From an uncultured Methylobacteriaceae bacterium (GTDB lineage: Bacteria > Pseudomonadota > Alphaproteobacteria > Rhizobiales > Beijerinckiaceae): a stretch of 12,337 bases of DNA. Under the pieces are notes generated by a model, which ran no database searches, was not told where the DNA came from, and saw only the letters and a list, made by a program, of their open reading frames with translations. The stretch's first letter is position 1. Each line of letters begins with the position of its first letter. Location: the NCBI GenBank assembly GCA_937872715.1, contig CALMTJ010000214.1:475-12811 (forward strand), in the 5' to 3' direction. Below are positions 1 to 7,063 of this stretch, in pieces. A program made the translations under genes and the position numbers.

Positions 1-1
1 C

Positions 2-2509
2 CCGCTGACCTGCCTCACCTGCTCGGCGAACGGCGATTGCGAGCTGCAGGACATGGCGGGCGCGACTGGCCTCCGGGAGGTGCGCTACGGCTACGAGGGC
101 GAGAACCACCTGGAGGCGCCGACCGACGCCTCCAACCCGTACTTCACCTTCGAATCGTCCAAATGCATCGTCTGCAACCGCTGCGTCCGGGCGTGCGAGG
201 AGGTGCAGGGCACCTTCGCGCTGACGGTCGACGGGCGGGGCTTCCAGTCGAAGATATCGCCCGGCGGCACCGATTTCATGGGCTCGGAATGCGTCTCGTG
301 CGGCGCCTGCGTGCAGGCCTGCCCGACCGCGACCCTGAACGAGAAATCCGTCATCGCCATGGGCAAGCCGGAGCATTCGGCGGTGACCACCTGCGCCTAT
401 TGCGGCGTCGGCTGCTCGTTCAAGGCCGAGATGCAGGGCGACAAGGTCGTCCGCATGGTGCCTTACAAGTACGGCAAGGCGAACGAGGGCCATTCCTGCG
501 TGAAGGGGCGCTTCGCCTACGGCTACGCGACCCACAAGGACCGGATCACGAAGCCGATGATCCGGGAGAAGATCACCGATCCGTGGCGGGAGGTGACCTG
601 GGCGGAGGCGGTGGAGCGCGCCGCGGGCGAGTTCAAGCGCATCCAGGCGACGTACGGCACCGATTCCGTCGGCGGAATCACCTCGTCCCGCTGCACCAAC
701 GAGGAGAGCTACCTCGTCCAGAAGCTGATCCGGGCGGGTTTCGGAAACAACAACGTCGATACCTGCGCCCGCGTCTGCCACTCGCCGACCGGCTACGGGC
801 TGAAGGTGACGCTCGGCACCTCGGCCGGCACCCAGGATTTCGCGTCCGTGGCGGATTCGGACGTGATCCTGGTGATCGGCGCCAACCCGACCGACGGGCA
901 CCCGGTCTTCGCCTCGCGGATGAAGCGCCGGCTGCGCGAGGGCGCCCGGCTGATCGTGGCGGACCCGCGCCGCATCGACCTCGTCGACAACCCGCACGTG
1001 AAGGCGGATTACCACCTCCAGCTGAAGCCCGGCACCAACGTGGCGCTGATCAACGCGCTCGCCCACGTGATCGTGACGGAGGGGCTGGTCGACGAAGGCT
1101 ACGTCCGCGACCGCTGCGACCTGAACGATTTCGAATCCTGGGCGCGGTTCATCGCCCGTCCGGAGAACTCGCCGGAGGCGAGCGAGCCCGTCACCGGCGT
1201 GCCGGCGGCCGACATGCGGGAAGCGGCCCGGCTCTACGCGACCGGCGGCAGGGGCGCGATCTATTACGGCCTCGGCGTCACCGAGCATTCGCAGGGCTCG
1301 ACCATGGTCATGGGCATGGCGAACCTCGCCATGGCGACCGGCAATATCGGCCGGCCGGGCGTCGGCGTGAACCCGCTCCGCGGGCAGAACAACGTCCAGG
1401 GCGCCTGCGACATGGGCTCGTTCCCGCACGAGCTGCCGGGCTACCGGCACGTGTCGGACGACGCGACCCGCGAGGTGTTCGGCGAGCTCTGGGGCGTGAC
1501 GCTCCGGTCGGAGCCGGGCCTGCGCATCCCGAACATGCTGGACGAGGCCGTGCAGGGCCGCTTCAAGGGCATCTACATCCAGGGCGAGGACCCGGCGCAG
1601 TCGGATCCGGACACCCAGCACGTCACCGCGGGCCTCCTCGCGATGGAATGCGTCGTCGTCCAGGACCTGTTCCTGAACGAGACGGCGAAATACGCGCATG
1701 TCTTCCTGCCCGGGGCGTCGTTCCTGGAGAAGGACGGGACCTTCACCAATGCCGAGCGCCGCATTTCGCGGGTCCGCAAGGTCATGCCGCCGCTCGGCGG
1801 CTATGCCGATTGGGAGGCGACGCAGCTCCTCGCCAACGCGCTCGGCTACCCCATGAATTACCGGCACCCGCGCGAGATCATGGACGAGATCGCCGCGCTG
1901 ACCCCGTCCTTCGCGGGCGTCTCCTACGCGAAGCTCGACGAGGCCGGGTCCATCCAGTGGCCCTGCAACGACGACGCGCCTTTCGGCACGCCGACCATGC
2001 ATATCGACCGCTTCGTCCGCGGCCTCGGCAAGTTCATGATCACCGAGTTCGTGGCGACGGAGGAGAGGACCGGGCCGCGCTTCCCGCTGATCCTCACCAC
2101 GGGGCGCATCCTCAGCCAGTACAATGTCGGCGCCCAGACCCGCCGGACGGAGAACTCCCGCTGGCACGAGGAGGACGTGCTCGAGATCCATCCCTTCGAC
2201 GCCGAGACCCGCGGCATCGTCGACGGCGACCTCGTGGCGCTGGAAAGCCGCTCGGGCGACATCGCCATCAAGGCGCGCATCTCGGAACGGATGCAGCCGG
2301 GCGTCGTCTACACGACCTTCCACCACGCCAAGACCGGCGCCAACGTGATCACGACCGATTACTCGGACTGGGCGACGAACTGCCCCGAATACAAGGTCAC
2401 GGCCGTGCAGGTCAGGCGCACGAACCGTCCCTCCGACTGGCCGGCGAAGTTCTACGAGGAGGCTTGCCGCCTGAAGCGCACCGCCGGTTCCCGCGCCGCC
2501 GCGGAATGA
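2..2509 (+). CDS. fdsA: NAD-dependent formate dehydrogenase, molybdenum-containing alpha (catalytic) subunit, 5'-truncated by the window
   Basis: Catalytic subunit of the soluble NAD+-dependent formate dehydrogenase (FdsABGD type, fdh2A in Methylobacterium nomenclature); it oxidises formate to CO2 and passes electrons through Fe-S clusters to the FMN/NAD subunit. Numbered from the first full codon, 835 residues are visible. In order: a NuoG-like cysteine group (C4, C7, C13; CLTCSANGDCELQ), two ferredoxin-type [4Fe-4S] motifs (C55/58/61/65 and C97/100/103/107), the [4Fe-4S] motif of the bis-MGD domain (C131, C134, C138, C166), the Mo-ligand motif RVCHSPT with Cys259-His260 (codons 776-781; TGC, so cysteine and not selenocysteine), and Arg460 in LRGQNNVQG. 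The Cys-to-Arg spacing of 201 equals that of Cys386 and Arg587 in the Rhodobacter capsulatus enzyme, so about 127 N-terminal residues, including the [2Fe-2S] domain, probably lie outside the window. The molybdopterin-dinucleotide-binding domain spans about residues 694-808. An in-frame ATG at 53 is internal. The upstream fdsG/fdsB genes would lie to the left. Confidence 0.96.
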   Translation, partial: PLTCLTCSANGDCELQDMAGATGLREVRYGYEGENHLEAPTDASNPYFTFESSKCIVCNRCVRACEEVQGTFALTVDGRGFQSKISPGGTDFMGSECVSCGACVQACPTATLNEKSVIAMGKPEHSAVTTCAYCGVGCSFKAEMQGDKVVRMVPYKYGKANEGHSCVKGRFAYGYATHKDRITKPMIREKITDPWREVTWAEAVERAAGEFKRIQATYGTDSVGGITSSRCTNEESYLVQKLIRAGFGNNNVDTCARVCHSPTGYGLKVTLGTSAGTQDFASVADSDVILVIGANPTDGHPVFASRMKRRLREGARLIVADPRRIDLVDNPHVKADYHLQLKPGTNVALINALAHVIVTEGLVDEGYVRDRCDLNDFESWARFIARPENSPEASEPVTGVPAADMREAARLYATGGRGAIYYGLGVTEHSQGSTMVMGMANLAMATGNIGRPGVGVNPLRGQNNVQGACDMGSFPHELPGYRHVSDDATREVFGELWGVTLRSEPGLRIPNMLDEAVQGRFKGIYIQGEDPAQSDPDTQHVTAGLLAMECVVVQDLFLNETAKYAHVFLPGASFLEKDGTFTNAERRISRVRKVMPPLGGYADWEATQLLANALGYPMNYRHPREIMDEIAALTPSFAGVSYAKLDEAGSIQWPCNDDAPFGTPTMHIDRFVRGLGKFMITEFVATEERTGPRFPLILTTGRILSQYNVGAQTRRTENSRWHEEDVLEIHPFDAETRGIVDGDLVALESRSGDIAIKARISERMQPGVVYTTFHHAKTGANVITTDYSDWATNCPEYKVTAVQVRRTNRPSDWPAKFYEEACRLKRTAGSRAAAE

Positions 2510-2547
2510 CACCCGGCCTGCACCTCCCCCGCCTTCCCTTGCCGGTC

Positions 2548-2567
2548 GTCCCGGCGGAAGCCGGGAC
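2548..2567. repeat. Perfect intergenic hairpin, left half of a possible dispersed palindromic element
   Basis: GTCCCGGC / GCCGGGAC form a perfect 8-bp stem closed by the GNRA-type tetraloop GGAA, 39 bases after the fdsA stop. There is no T-tract, so it is not a standard intrinsic terminator. The GTCGTCCCGGC...GCCGGGACCC wording resembles short palindromic elements scattered between genes in alphaproteobacteria; that identity is from memory of such repeats and is not proven here. Between two co-transcribed genes it could protect the upstream mRNA or lower fdsD expression relative to fdsA. Confidence 0.6.
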
Positions 2568-2591
2568 CCGTTCCGCGCGCCAATTCCTCAG

Positions 2592-2609
2592 TGCCGGCCG
2601 CCGCCGGCA
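2592..2609. repeat. Second perfect intergenic hairpin between fdsA and fdsD
   Basis: TGCCGGC / GCCGGCA form a perfect 7-bp stem with a 4-base loop (CGCC), 24 bases after the first hairpin and just before the fdsD ribosome binding site. No T-tract follows. The two hairpins together look like one composite intergenic element. Confidence 0.55.
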
Positions 2610-2617
2610 TGAGCGGG

Positions 2618-2624
2618 AAAGGAG
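2618..2624 (+). promoter_or_regulatory. Ribosome binding site that fixes the fdsD GTG start
   Basis: AAAGGAG ends 9 bases before the GTG at 2634. This supports the GTG over the in-frame ATG at 2670, which lies inside the conserved DKLARMANQIATFF segment of the family. Confidence 0.75.
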
Positions 2625-2633
2625 CCGTGACAG

Positions 2634-2924
2634 GTGAGCCACGCCTCGACGCACGACAAGCTCGCCCGGATGGCGAACCAGATCGCGACCTTCTTCCGGT
2701 CCTACCCGGACGAGGAGGCGATCGCCGGCATACGGGATCACATCGTGGCGTTCTGGTCGCCCCGGATGCGGTCCGACCTGGCGGAGGCGATCGATGGCTC
2801 GGACCTCGCGATCGACCCTCTGGTGGTGAGCGCGTTCCGGACCGGCTCGACCGCCCACAACCCGACCGACCGGGCGATCGCGGACGCGAACGTCGCGGGG
2901 GAGCTGGCGAGCGACGCCGGCTGA
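2634..2924 (+). CDS. fdsD: Formate dehydrogenase delta subunit
   Basis: A 96-residue cytoplasmic protein of the FdsD family, a small subunit that binds the FdsA-containing complex and is needed for a stable, cofactor-loaded enzyme. Recognition rests on the N-terminal signature DKLARMANQIATFFRSYPDE (residues 9-28), the DHIVAFWSPRMR segment (about 42-53), and the position directly after fdsA. The last third is rich in Asp and Ala and is poorly conserved in the family. It starts with GTG behind a good ribosome binding site. The gene order is fdsA-fdsD with no fdsC (FdhD-type sulfurtransferase) between them, unlike the fdsGBACD order of Cupriavidus and as in the Methylobacterium fdh2 cluster. Its stop codon is one base from the stop of the convergent EAL gene, so no separate terminator fits between them. 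Confidence 0.9.
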   Translation: MSHASTHDKLARMANQIATFFRSYPDEEAIAGIRDHIVAFWSPRMRSDLAEAIDGSDLAIDPLVVSAFRTGSTAHNPTDRAIADANVAGELASDAG

Positions 2925-2925
2925 C

Positions 2926-4188
2926 CTACGCGGCCGGCCGGGCCGCCTCCGGCCAGGCGTTCCACGCCCGGATCGCCGACAGGGTGGCGTCGATCGGCGT
3001 CGGGCGGCCGAACAGGTAGCCCTGGCCGTAATCGCAGCCGAGCTCGATCAGGGCCTGCGCCTGCTCCGGCTCCTCGATCCCCTCCGCTACGACGGAGATG
3101 CCGAGCTCCTCGGCGAGGCGCAGCATGGTCTGCACGATCCGGCGGCTGGTCGGCTCGCTCAGCATCGTCCGGACGAAGCCGCGATCGATCTTGAGCGTCG
3201 TCGCCGGGAGCGCGCCGAGATAGCTCAAGGACGAGTAGCCGGTGCCGAAATCGTCGATCGCGATGCCGAACCCCGCCTCCCGGAAGGCGACCAGCATCTT
3301 GGCGGCCTCCGCCGGGTTCTTCATCAGGGCGCTCTCGGTCACCTCCAGCCTGAGGCTGCGGGCCGGGATGCCGCTGCGGTCGAGGAGCTGGGCCACCGCG
3401 TCCGGGAAGGCGGAGCCGGCCAGGTCCTGTCCGGACACGTTCAGGCTCATGAAGAGCGGGCCGTCGACGCCGTGCGGATTGCCGAGGCCGGCCAGCGCGA
3501 TGGCGGGGAAGTGGCGTCCCACCTCCTCCAGCACCCGCCCGGTGAGGTCGCCGATGAGGCCGCAGGATTCCGCCACCGGGATGAAGTCGATGGGCGGAAC
3601 CAGCCCGCGTTCCGGATGGCGCCAGCGCAGCAGGGCTTCGAAGCCGGCGAGCCGGGCCGACCCGAGGCGGACGATGGGCTGAAAGAAGAGCTCGAATTCC
3701 GATCTCGCCAGCCCCGAACGGATCTCCCGCTCCAGCACGAGCGTCTCCAGCGCTCCGGCGAATTCGGGTTGGGCGGCGACGGCCGGCGCGGCACCGGGAC
3801 CTGCGCCTTTGATGCCTTCCAGCATCGCGACCGTTTCCCGGTAGCGCTGGAGGACGACGCCGAGGAACATCCGCAGGATCGGGTCCGTCTCGCCGATGCG
3901 GTGGACGAGGTTCTCCTCCGTGACGACGACGAGCGTGCTCTCCTCCCGGGCCCTGACGGAGGCGGAGCGCGGGAGGTGGTCCAGGATCGCCATCTCGCCC
4001 ACGATCTCGCCCGGACCGCGCCGCGCCAGGACGAGATCGCCCTCCGGCCGCGGCAGGAATATTTCGAGGCAGCCCTTCTCGACCAGGTAGGCGGCGGACC
4101 CGGTCTCGCCCGCGGCGAACAGGAGCGCACCGGCGGACAGCTGGAGATGGTCCGGAGAAGGATCGTCTAAGCGTGGCGGAACGAGCAT
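2926..4188 (-). CDS. Cyclic-nucleotide-binding domain fused to an EAL c-di-GMP phosphodiesterase
   Basis: A 420-residue cytoplasmic signalling protein with no membrane segment. Residues about 12-120 are a CRP-like cyclic-nucleotide-binding domain; its phosphate-binding cassette (GEIVGEMAILDHLPRSASVRA region, 60-80) has Glu65 for the ribose hydroxyl and Arg74-Ser75 for the phosphate, as in CRP. An Ala/Pro-rich linker (about 127-140) leads to an EAL domain (about 150-405). All catalytic and metal residues are present: Glu184 (EALLRW), Asn250 (LNVSG), Glu282 (EVTES), Asp312-Asp313 (DDFGTGYSS), Lys333 (LKIDRGF), Glu369 (AEGIE) and Gln389 (GQGYLFGRP). From Asn250 on, their spacing matches Pseudomonas RocR. 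It should therefore hydrolyse c-di-GMP to pGpG, probably under cAMP control, as reported for the same architecture in Bdellovibrio Bd1971. About 8 extra residues lie before Asn250 (around 232-246). No GGDEF domain is present. The ATG has only a distant, weak Shine-Dalgarno, so the exact start is uncertain. It is divergent from an adenylate cyclase gene. Confidence 0.93.
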   Translation of the reverse strand: MLVPPRLDDPSPDHLQLSAGALLFAAGETGSAAYLVEKGCLEIFLPRPEGDLVLARRGPGEIVGEMAILDHLPRSASVRAREESTLVVVTEENLVHRIGETDPILRMFLGVVLQRYRETVAMLEGIKGAGPGAAPAVAAQPEFAGALETLVLEREIRSGLARSEFELFFQPIVRLGSARLAGFEALLRWRHPERGLVPPIDFIPVAESCGLIGDLTGRVLEEVGRHFPAIALAGLGNPHGVDGPLFMSLNVSGQDLAGSAFPDAVAQLLDRSGIPARSLRLEVTESALMKNPAEAAKMLVAFREAGFGIAIDDFGTGYSSLSYLGALPATTLKIDRGFVRTMLSEPTSRRIVQTMLRLAEELGISVVAEGIEEPEQAQALIELGCDYGQGYLFGRPTPIDATLSAIRAWNAWPEAARPAA

Positions 4189-4348
4189 CCGGGCGGCCGG
4201 GCGACTGCGACGCCTTCAACATAGCCGTCACCGGTTAATCCCGAGACAAGACGGGAGAAAGGCGCCCGGGACGTCTCCGGCTTCACCGGATCTTCGCTGT
4301 TCGGCCGCGATGGTGGCGGCTGCTGCTCGGCAACCCTGCAGGTGAAGC
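4189..4348. promoter_or_regulatory. Divergent intergenic region between the EAL and cyclase genes
   Basis: These 160 bases must hold the promoters of both divergent signalling genes unless they lie inside the coding regions. I see no convincing -35/-10 pair, no CRP-type palindrome and no strong hairpin; the best structure is a 5-bp TCCGG/CCGGA stem near 4275-4289. Shared control of both genes from this gap is an inference from layout only. Confidence 0.45.
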
Positions 4349-6481
4349 TTGTCGCGTCCGGCATTCCTCCGCTCGGCGCCCGCCCTGGCGGGTCTCGCGG
4401 TCCTGGCGGTGCTGCTCGCCCTGCGGGCGCTGGCCCCGGCGCCGCTCGAGCGGCTACGCCTGCTCGCGTTCGACACCTTCCAGCGCACGGCACCGCGCGG
4501 GCGCCCCTCGGCGCCCGCCGTCGTGGTCGATATCGACGAGGAGAGCCTCGCCCGGTTCGGGCAATGGCCGTGGCCCAGGAACGTCGTGGCCGATCTCGTC
4601 CGTGCCCTGCAGGATCTCGGGGCGGGCGTGATCGCGCTCGACATCGTCTTCTCCGAGCCCGACCGGACGTCGCCGTCGCGCCTCCTCGCGGAATGGGCGA
4701 GCCGGTTCGGGCTCCGCAATCCCGTTCCGGCCGCGCCGCTCCCGGACCACGACGCGTCCCTGGCAGAGGCCTTCTCACGCGGCCGCGTGGTCGCGGGATT
4801 CGGGTTGCTGGCGGCACCGAACGGGCGCGCGCCCGCCGCCTTCACCACGATGGCGTCCATCGGCGGCGACCCGCGCGGGTCCGTCCAGCGCTTCGAGGGC
4901 GCCGTGCCGAACCTCCCGGCGCTCGACGAGGCCGCGGCCGGGCACGGCAGCTTCACCATCTCGGCCGGCAGCGACGAGATCATCCGGCGACTGCCGCTCC
5001 TGATGAGCGCCGGCCCGCATCTCGTGCCCTCGCTCGCGCTCGACGCCCTGCGGGTGATGGCGGACGAGGACACGATCAAGGTCCGGGCGGAACGCAACGG
5101 CGACACCCTGACCGGCTATACCGTGCGGGTCGGCGAGACGGATCTTCCGCTCGACCCGTCCGGGTCGCTCTGGCTCCACCATCCCGCGCCACGCTCGACG
5201 CCGACCGTGCCGGCCTGGCGCATCCTCGACGGGGCCGAACGGGAGCGGGTGCGCCCGCAGGTGGAGGGCCGGGCCGTGCTCGTCGGGACGAGCGCCGTCG
5301 GCCTGTCCGACCTTCGCCCGACGCCGATGACGCCGTTCGAGCCGGGCGTGAACCTCCATGCGGGCGTGCTGGAACAGGCGCTGAGCGGGCATGTCCTGAC
5401 GAGACCGGCCTGGGCGCCCGGGCTCGAACTGCTCGTTTCCTGCCTGCTCGCGGCCGGCATCGCCGTCTCGACCGCGCTCGCGTCCCTGCGGGTCACGACG
5501 GCTCTGGTCGGGGCCGCGCTGCCGGGCCTTTGGTTCGGCTGCCTCGCGGCGTTCTCCGGCCCGGGGCTCCTGATCGACCCGACCTTCGCGGCGCTCGCGG
5601 TCGGGGCCGTGTTCTCGGGCGCGAGCCTCGCCCGCTACGCCGGCACGGATCGGGCCTCGCAGCGGCTGCGGGCCGCCTTCACCCACTACCTCTCGCCCGA
5701 TCTCGTCGCCGCGCTGGCGAGCGATCCGGGACGGCTGAAGCTCGGCGGCGAGAGCCGCGAGATGACCTTCCTGTTCACCGATCTCGAAGGCTTCACGAGC
5801 CTGACGGAGACGGCCGGCGCGGAAGCGCTGGTGCACCTCCTGAACGGCTATCTCGACGGGCTGTGCCGGATCGCGATGGAGCATGGCGGCACGGTCGACA
5901 AGATGGTCGGCGACGCGATGCACGTCATGTTCAACGCGCCCCTCGACCAGCCCGACCATGCCGGCCGGGCGGTCGCGGCCGCCCTGGCGATCGACGCCTT
6001 CGCGGAGGAGTTCAGACGGGCGCAGAGGCTCGCGGGGGTGCCGTTCGGGGTCACGCGCATCGGCGTCAACACGGGCCGGGCGGTCGTCGGAAATTTCGGC
6101 GGCTCGCGGCGGTTCGACTACACGGCCCACGGCGACGCCATCAACACGGCCGCCCGGCTCGAGGCCGCCAACAAGGCGCTCGGCACCCGCATCTGCGTCT
6201 CCCGGGCGACGGTCGAGCAGGTCGGGGTCCAAGCGTTCAGGCCGGTCGGCACGCTGATGCTGAAGGGGAAGTCGGTCGGGGTGGACGTCTTCGAGCCCGT
6301 GAGCGGCGTGGATTCCTCGGACGCCGCCTATCTGGACGCGTTCGCCCGCATGGTCGCGGGCGACGAATCGGGCGCGGCCGATCTCCTCCGCCTCCACGAG
6401 GCCGATCCCGCCGATCCGATCCTCGCCCTGCATGCCCGCCGCATCCGGGCGGGCGAGCGCTCGACCCGCATGGCGGCCTGA
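4349..6481 (+). CDS. CHASE2-domain class III adenylate cyclase, membrane-bound
   Basis: A 710-residue membrane receptor predicted to make cAMP from ATP in the cytoplasm. Layout: a first TM helix (about 11-28), a CHASE2 sensor domain (about 32-335, with AVVVDIDEESLARFGQWPWP and IALDIVFSEPDR) facing the periplasm, three TM helices (about 358-380, 384-403, 407-427), a connecting segment (RAAFTHYLSPDLVAAL), and a cyclase catalytic domain (about 468-640). Catalytic residues are intact: metal-binding Asp478 (FTDLEGFT) and Asp522 (VGDAMH), the adenine-specifying pair Lys518/Thr592, and transition-state residues Asn599 and Arg603 (INTAARL). The Lys/Thr pair points to ATP, not GTP. Residues about 655-700 form a short helical tail with TPR-like spacing. 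The TTG start is the first possible one, because an in-frame TGA sits at 4343-4345; the AGGTGAAG before it is closer than ideal, so the start carries some doubt. It is divergent from the cAMP-binding EAL gene and convergent with the DUF3307 gene. Confidence 0.93.
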   Translation: MSRPAFLRSAPALAGLAVLAVLLALRALAPAPLERLRLLAFDTFQRTAPRGRPSAPAVVVDIDEESLARFGQWPWPRNVVADLVRALQDLGAGVIALDIVFSEPDRTSPSRLLAEWASRFGLRNPVPAAPLPDHDASLAEAFSRGRVVAGFGLLAAPNGRAPAAFTTMASIGGDPRGSVQRFEGAVPNLPALDEAAAGHGSFTISAGSDEIIRRLPLLMSAGPHLVPSLALDALRVMADEDTIKVRAERNGDTLTGYTVRVGETDLPLDPSGSLWLHHPAPRSTPTVPAWRILDGAERERVRPQVEGRAVLVGTSAVGLSDLRPTPMTPFEPGVNLHAGVLEQALSGHVLTRPAWAPGLELLVSCLLAAGIAVSTALASLRVTTALVGAALPGLWFGCLAAFSGPGLLIDPTFAALAVGAVFSGASLARYAGTDRASQRLRAAFTHYLSPDLVAALASDPGRLKLGGESREMTFLFTDLEGFTSLTETAGAEALVHLLNGYLDGLCRIAMEHGGTVDKMVGDAMHVMFNAPLDQPDHAGRAVAAALAIDAFAEEFRRAQRLAGVPFGVTRIGVNTGRAVVGNFGGSRRFDYTAHGDAINTAARLEAANKALGTRICVSRATVEQVGVQAFRPVGTLMLKGKSVGVDVFEPVSGVDSSDAAYLDAFARMVAGDESGAADLLRLHEADPADPILALHARRIRAGERSTRMAA

Positions 6482-6491
6482 GGCGGGCGGT

Positions 6492-6887
6492 TCAGGGCAG
6501 GAGGAGCGCCGCCACGAGCCCGATATTCGTCAGCTGATGCAGGAGCTGGTCGAAGCCGAGGAGCCACCAGAACCGCGCATCCGTGACCTGCCACCGGGCC
6601 CGCTGCGAGGTGAGCGCCTTGCCGCGATCGACGAGGCCGTGAACCAGGAAGTCCACGAGCGCGAGCCACCACAGGGTCGGCCTCACGGCGAGCGCGACGA
6701 GGAGCGTGCCGAGGGCGTGGATGCCGGCATGGGCGGCGAGCGGGAGGACCCACCCGTCCACGCGCTCCTTTCCCCGCGCCATCCAGTCGGTCTGCAGGAC
6801 GAAATCGGCCAGGAAGTGCTTGGCCGCCATGGCGGTCATCAGCACGCAGGTGGCGAGGAGGGCGGCTGTCGGAACGGGGAATGTCAC
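6492..6887 (-). CDS. DUF3307 family small integral membrane protein
   Basis: A 131-residue inner-membrane protein of the DUF3307 family, whose function is unknown. The family signature is clear: KHFLADFVLQTDWM (about 23-36), HAGIHALGT (53-61), LVDFLVHGLVD (77-87) and FWWLLGFDQLLHQLTN (about 105-120). The repeated His/Asp/Gln residues inside hydrophobic stretches are typical of it. About four hydrophobic segments are visible: residues 5-20, 45-68, 70-86 and 104-129. The start is GTG with only a weak purine-rich stretch before it. Its stop is 10 bases from the convergent cyclase stop, with no terminator between. Nothing in the neighbourhood assigns it a role; the link with the cyclase may be positional only. 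Confidence 0.8.
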   Translation of the reverse strand: MTFPVPTAALLATCVLMTAMAAKHFLADFVLQTDWMARGKERVDGWVLPLAAHAGIHALGTLLVALAVRPTLWWLALVDFLVHGLVDRGKALTSQRARWQVTDARFWWLLGFDQLLHQLTNIGLVAALLLP

Positions 6888-7063
6888 GCGGCGGACTCTG
6901 GTCTATGCCGGGCAGACTGGCACGCCGAAACTCAAGGATGCTTAACGGCGGGCGGCCGCGCCCGCGTGCAGGCCGCCTTGGGCAGGGACGGATCCTTAAG
7001 CCGCCGGTGACATCCTGGACGCAGCATGGCCGATCCGCCATGGCGGCCCAGAGGAACGACGTC
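6888..7063. promoter_or_regulatory. Divergent intergenic region upstream of the FecR-domain gene
   Basis: These 176 bases separate the minus-strand DUF3307 gene from the plus-strand FecR gene. A perfect 12-base palindrome, CCGCCATGGCGG, lies at 7035-7046, 17 bases before the FecR start, and could be an operator or a small 5'-UTR hairpin. The ribosome binding site GAGGAA (7051-7056) supports the ATG at 7064. I see no convincing sigma-70 promoter boxes. Confidence 0.4.

Noticed and set aside
776..778. Possible selenocysteine at the formate dehydrogenase active site
   Set aside because: The codon is TGC, so the Mo ligand is a normal cysteine.
37..2637. A long open frame overlapping fdsA in another plus-strand frame
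   Set aside because: Its product is Arg/Gly/Pro-rich with no family motif, and the fdsA frame carries every expected Fe-S and molybdenum motif. It is a shadow frame of G/C-rich coding DNA.
2738..4231. A 497-codon minus-strand frame overlapping the EAL gene and reading through fdsD
   Set aside because: Arg/Pro-rich with no domain; the correct frame encodes the complete CNBD and EAL motifs.
4775..6433. A 552-codon minus-strand frame antisense to the cyclase
   Set aside because: Low-complexity Arg/Gly/Glu composition with no domain. It mirrors the G/C third-position bias of the cyclase gene.
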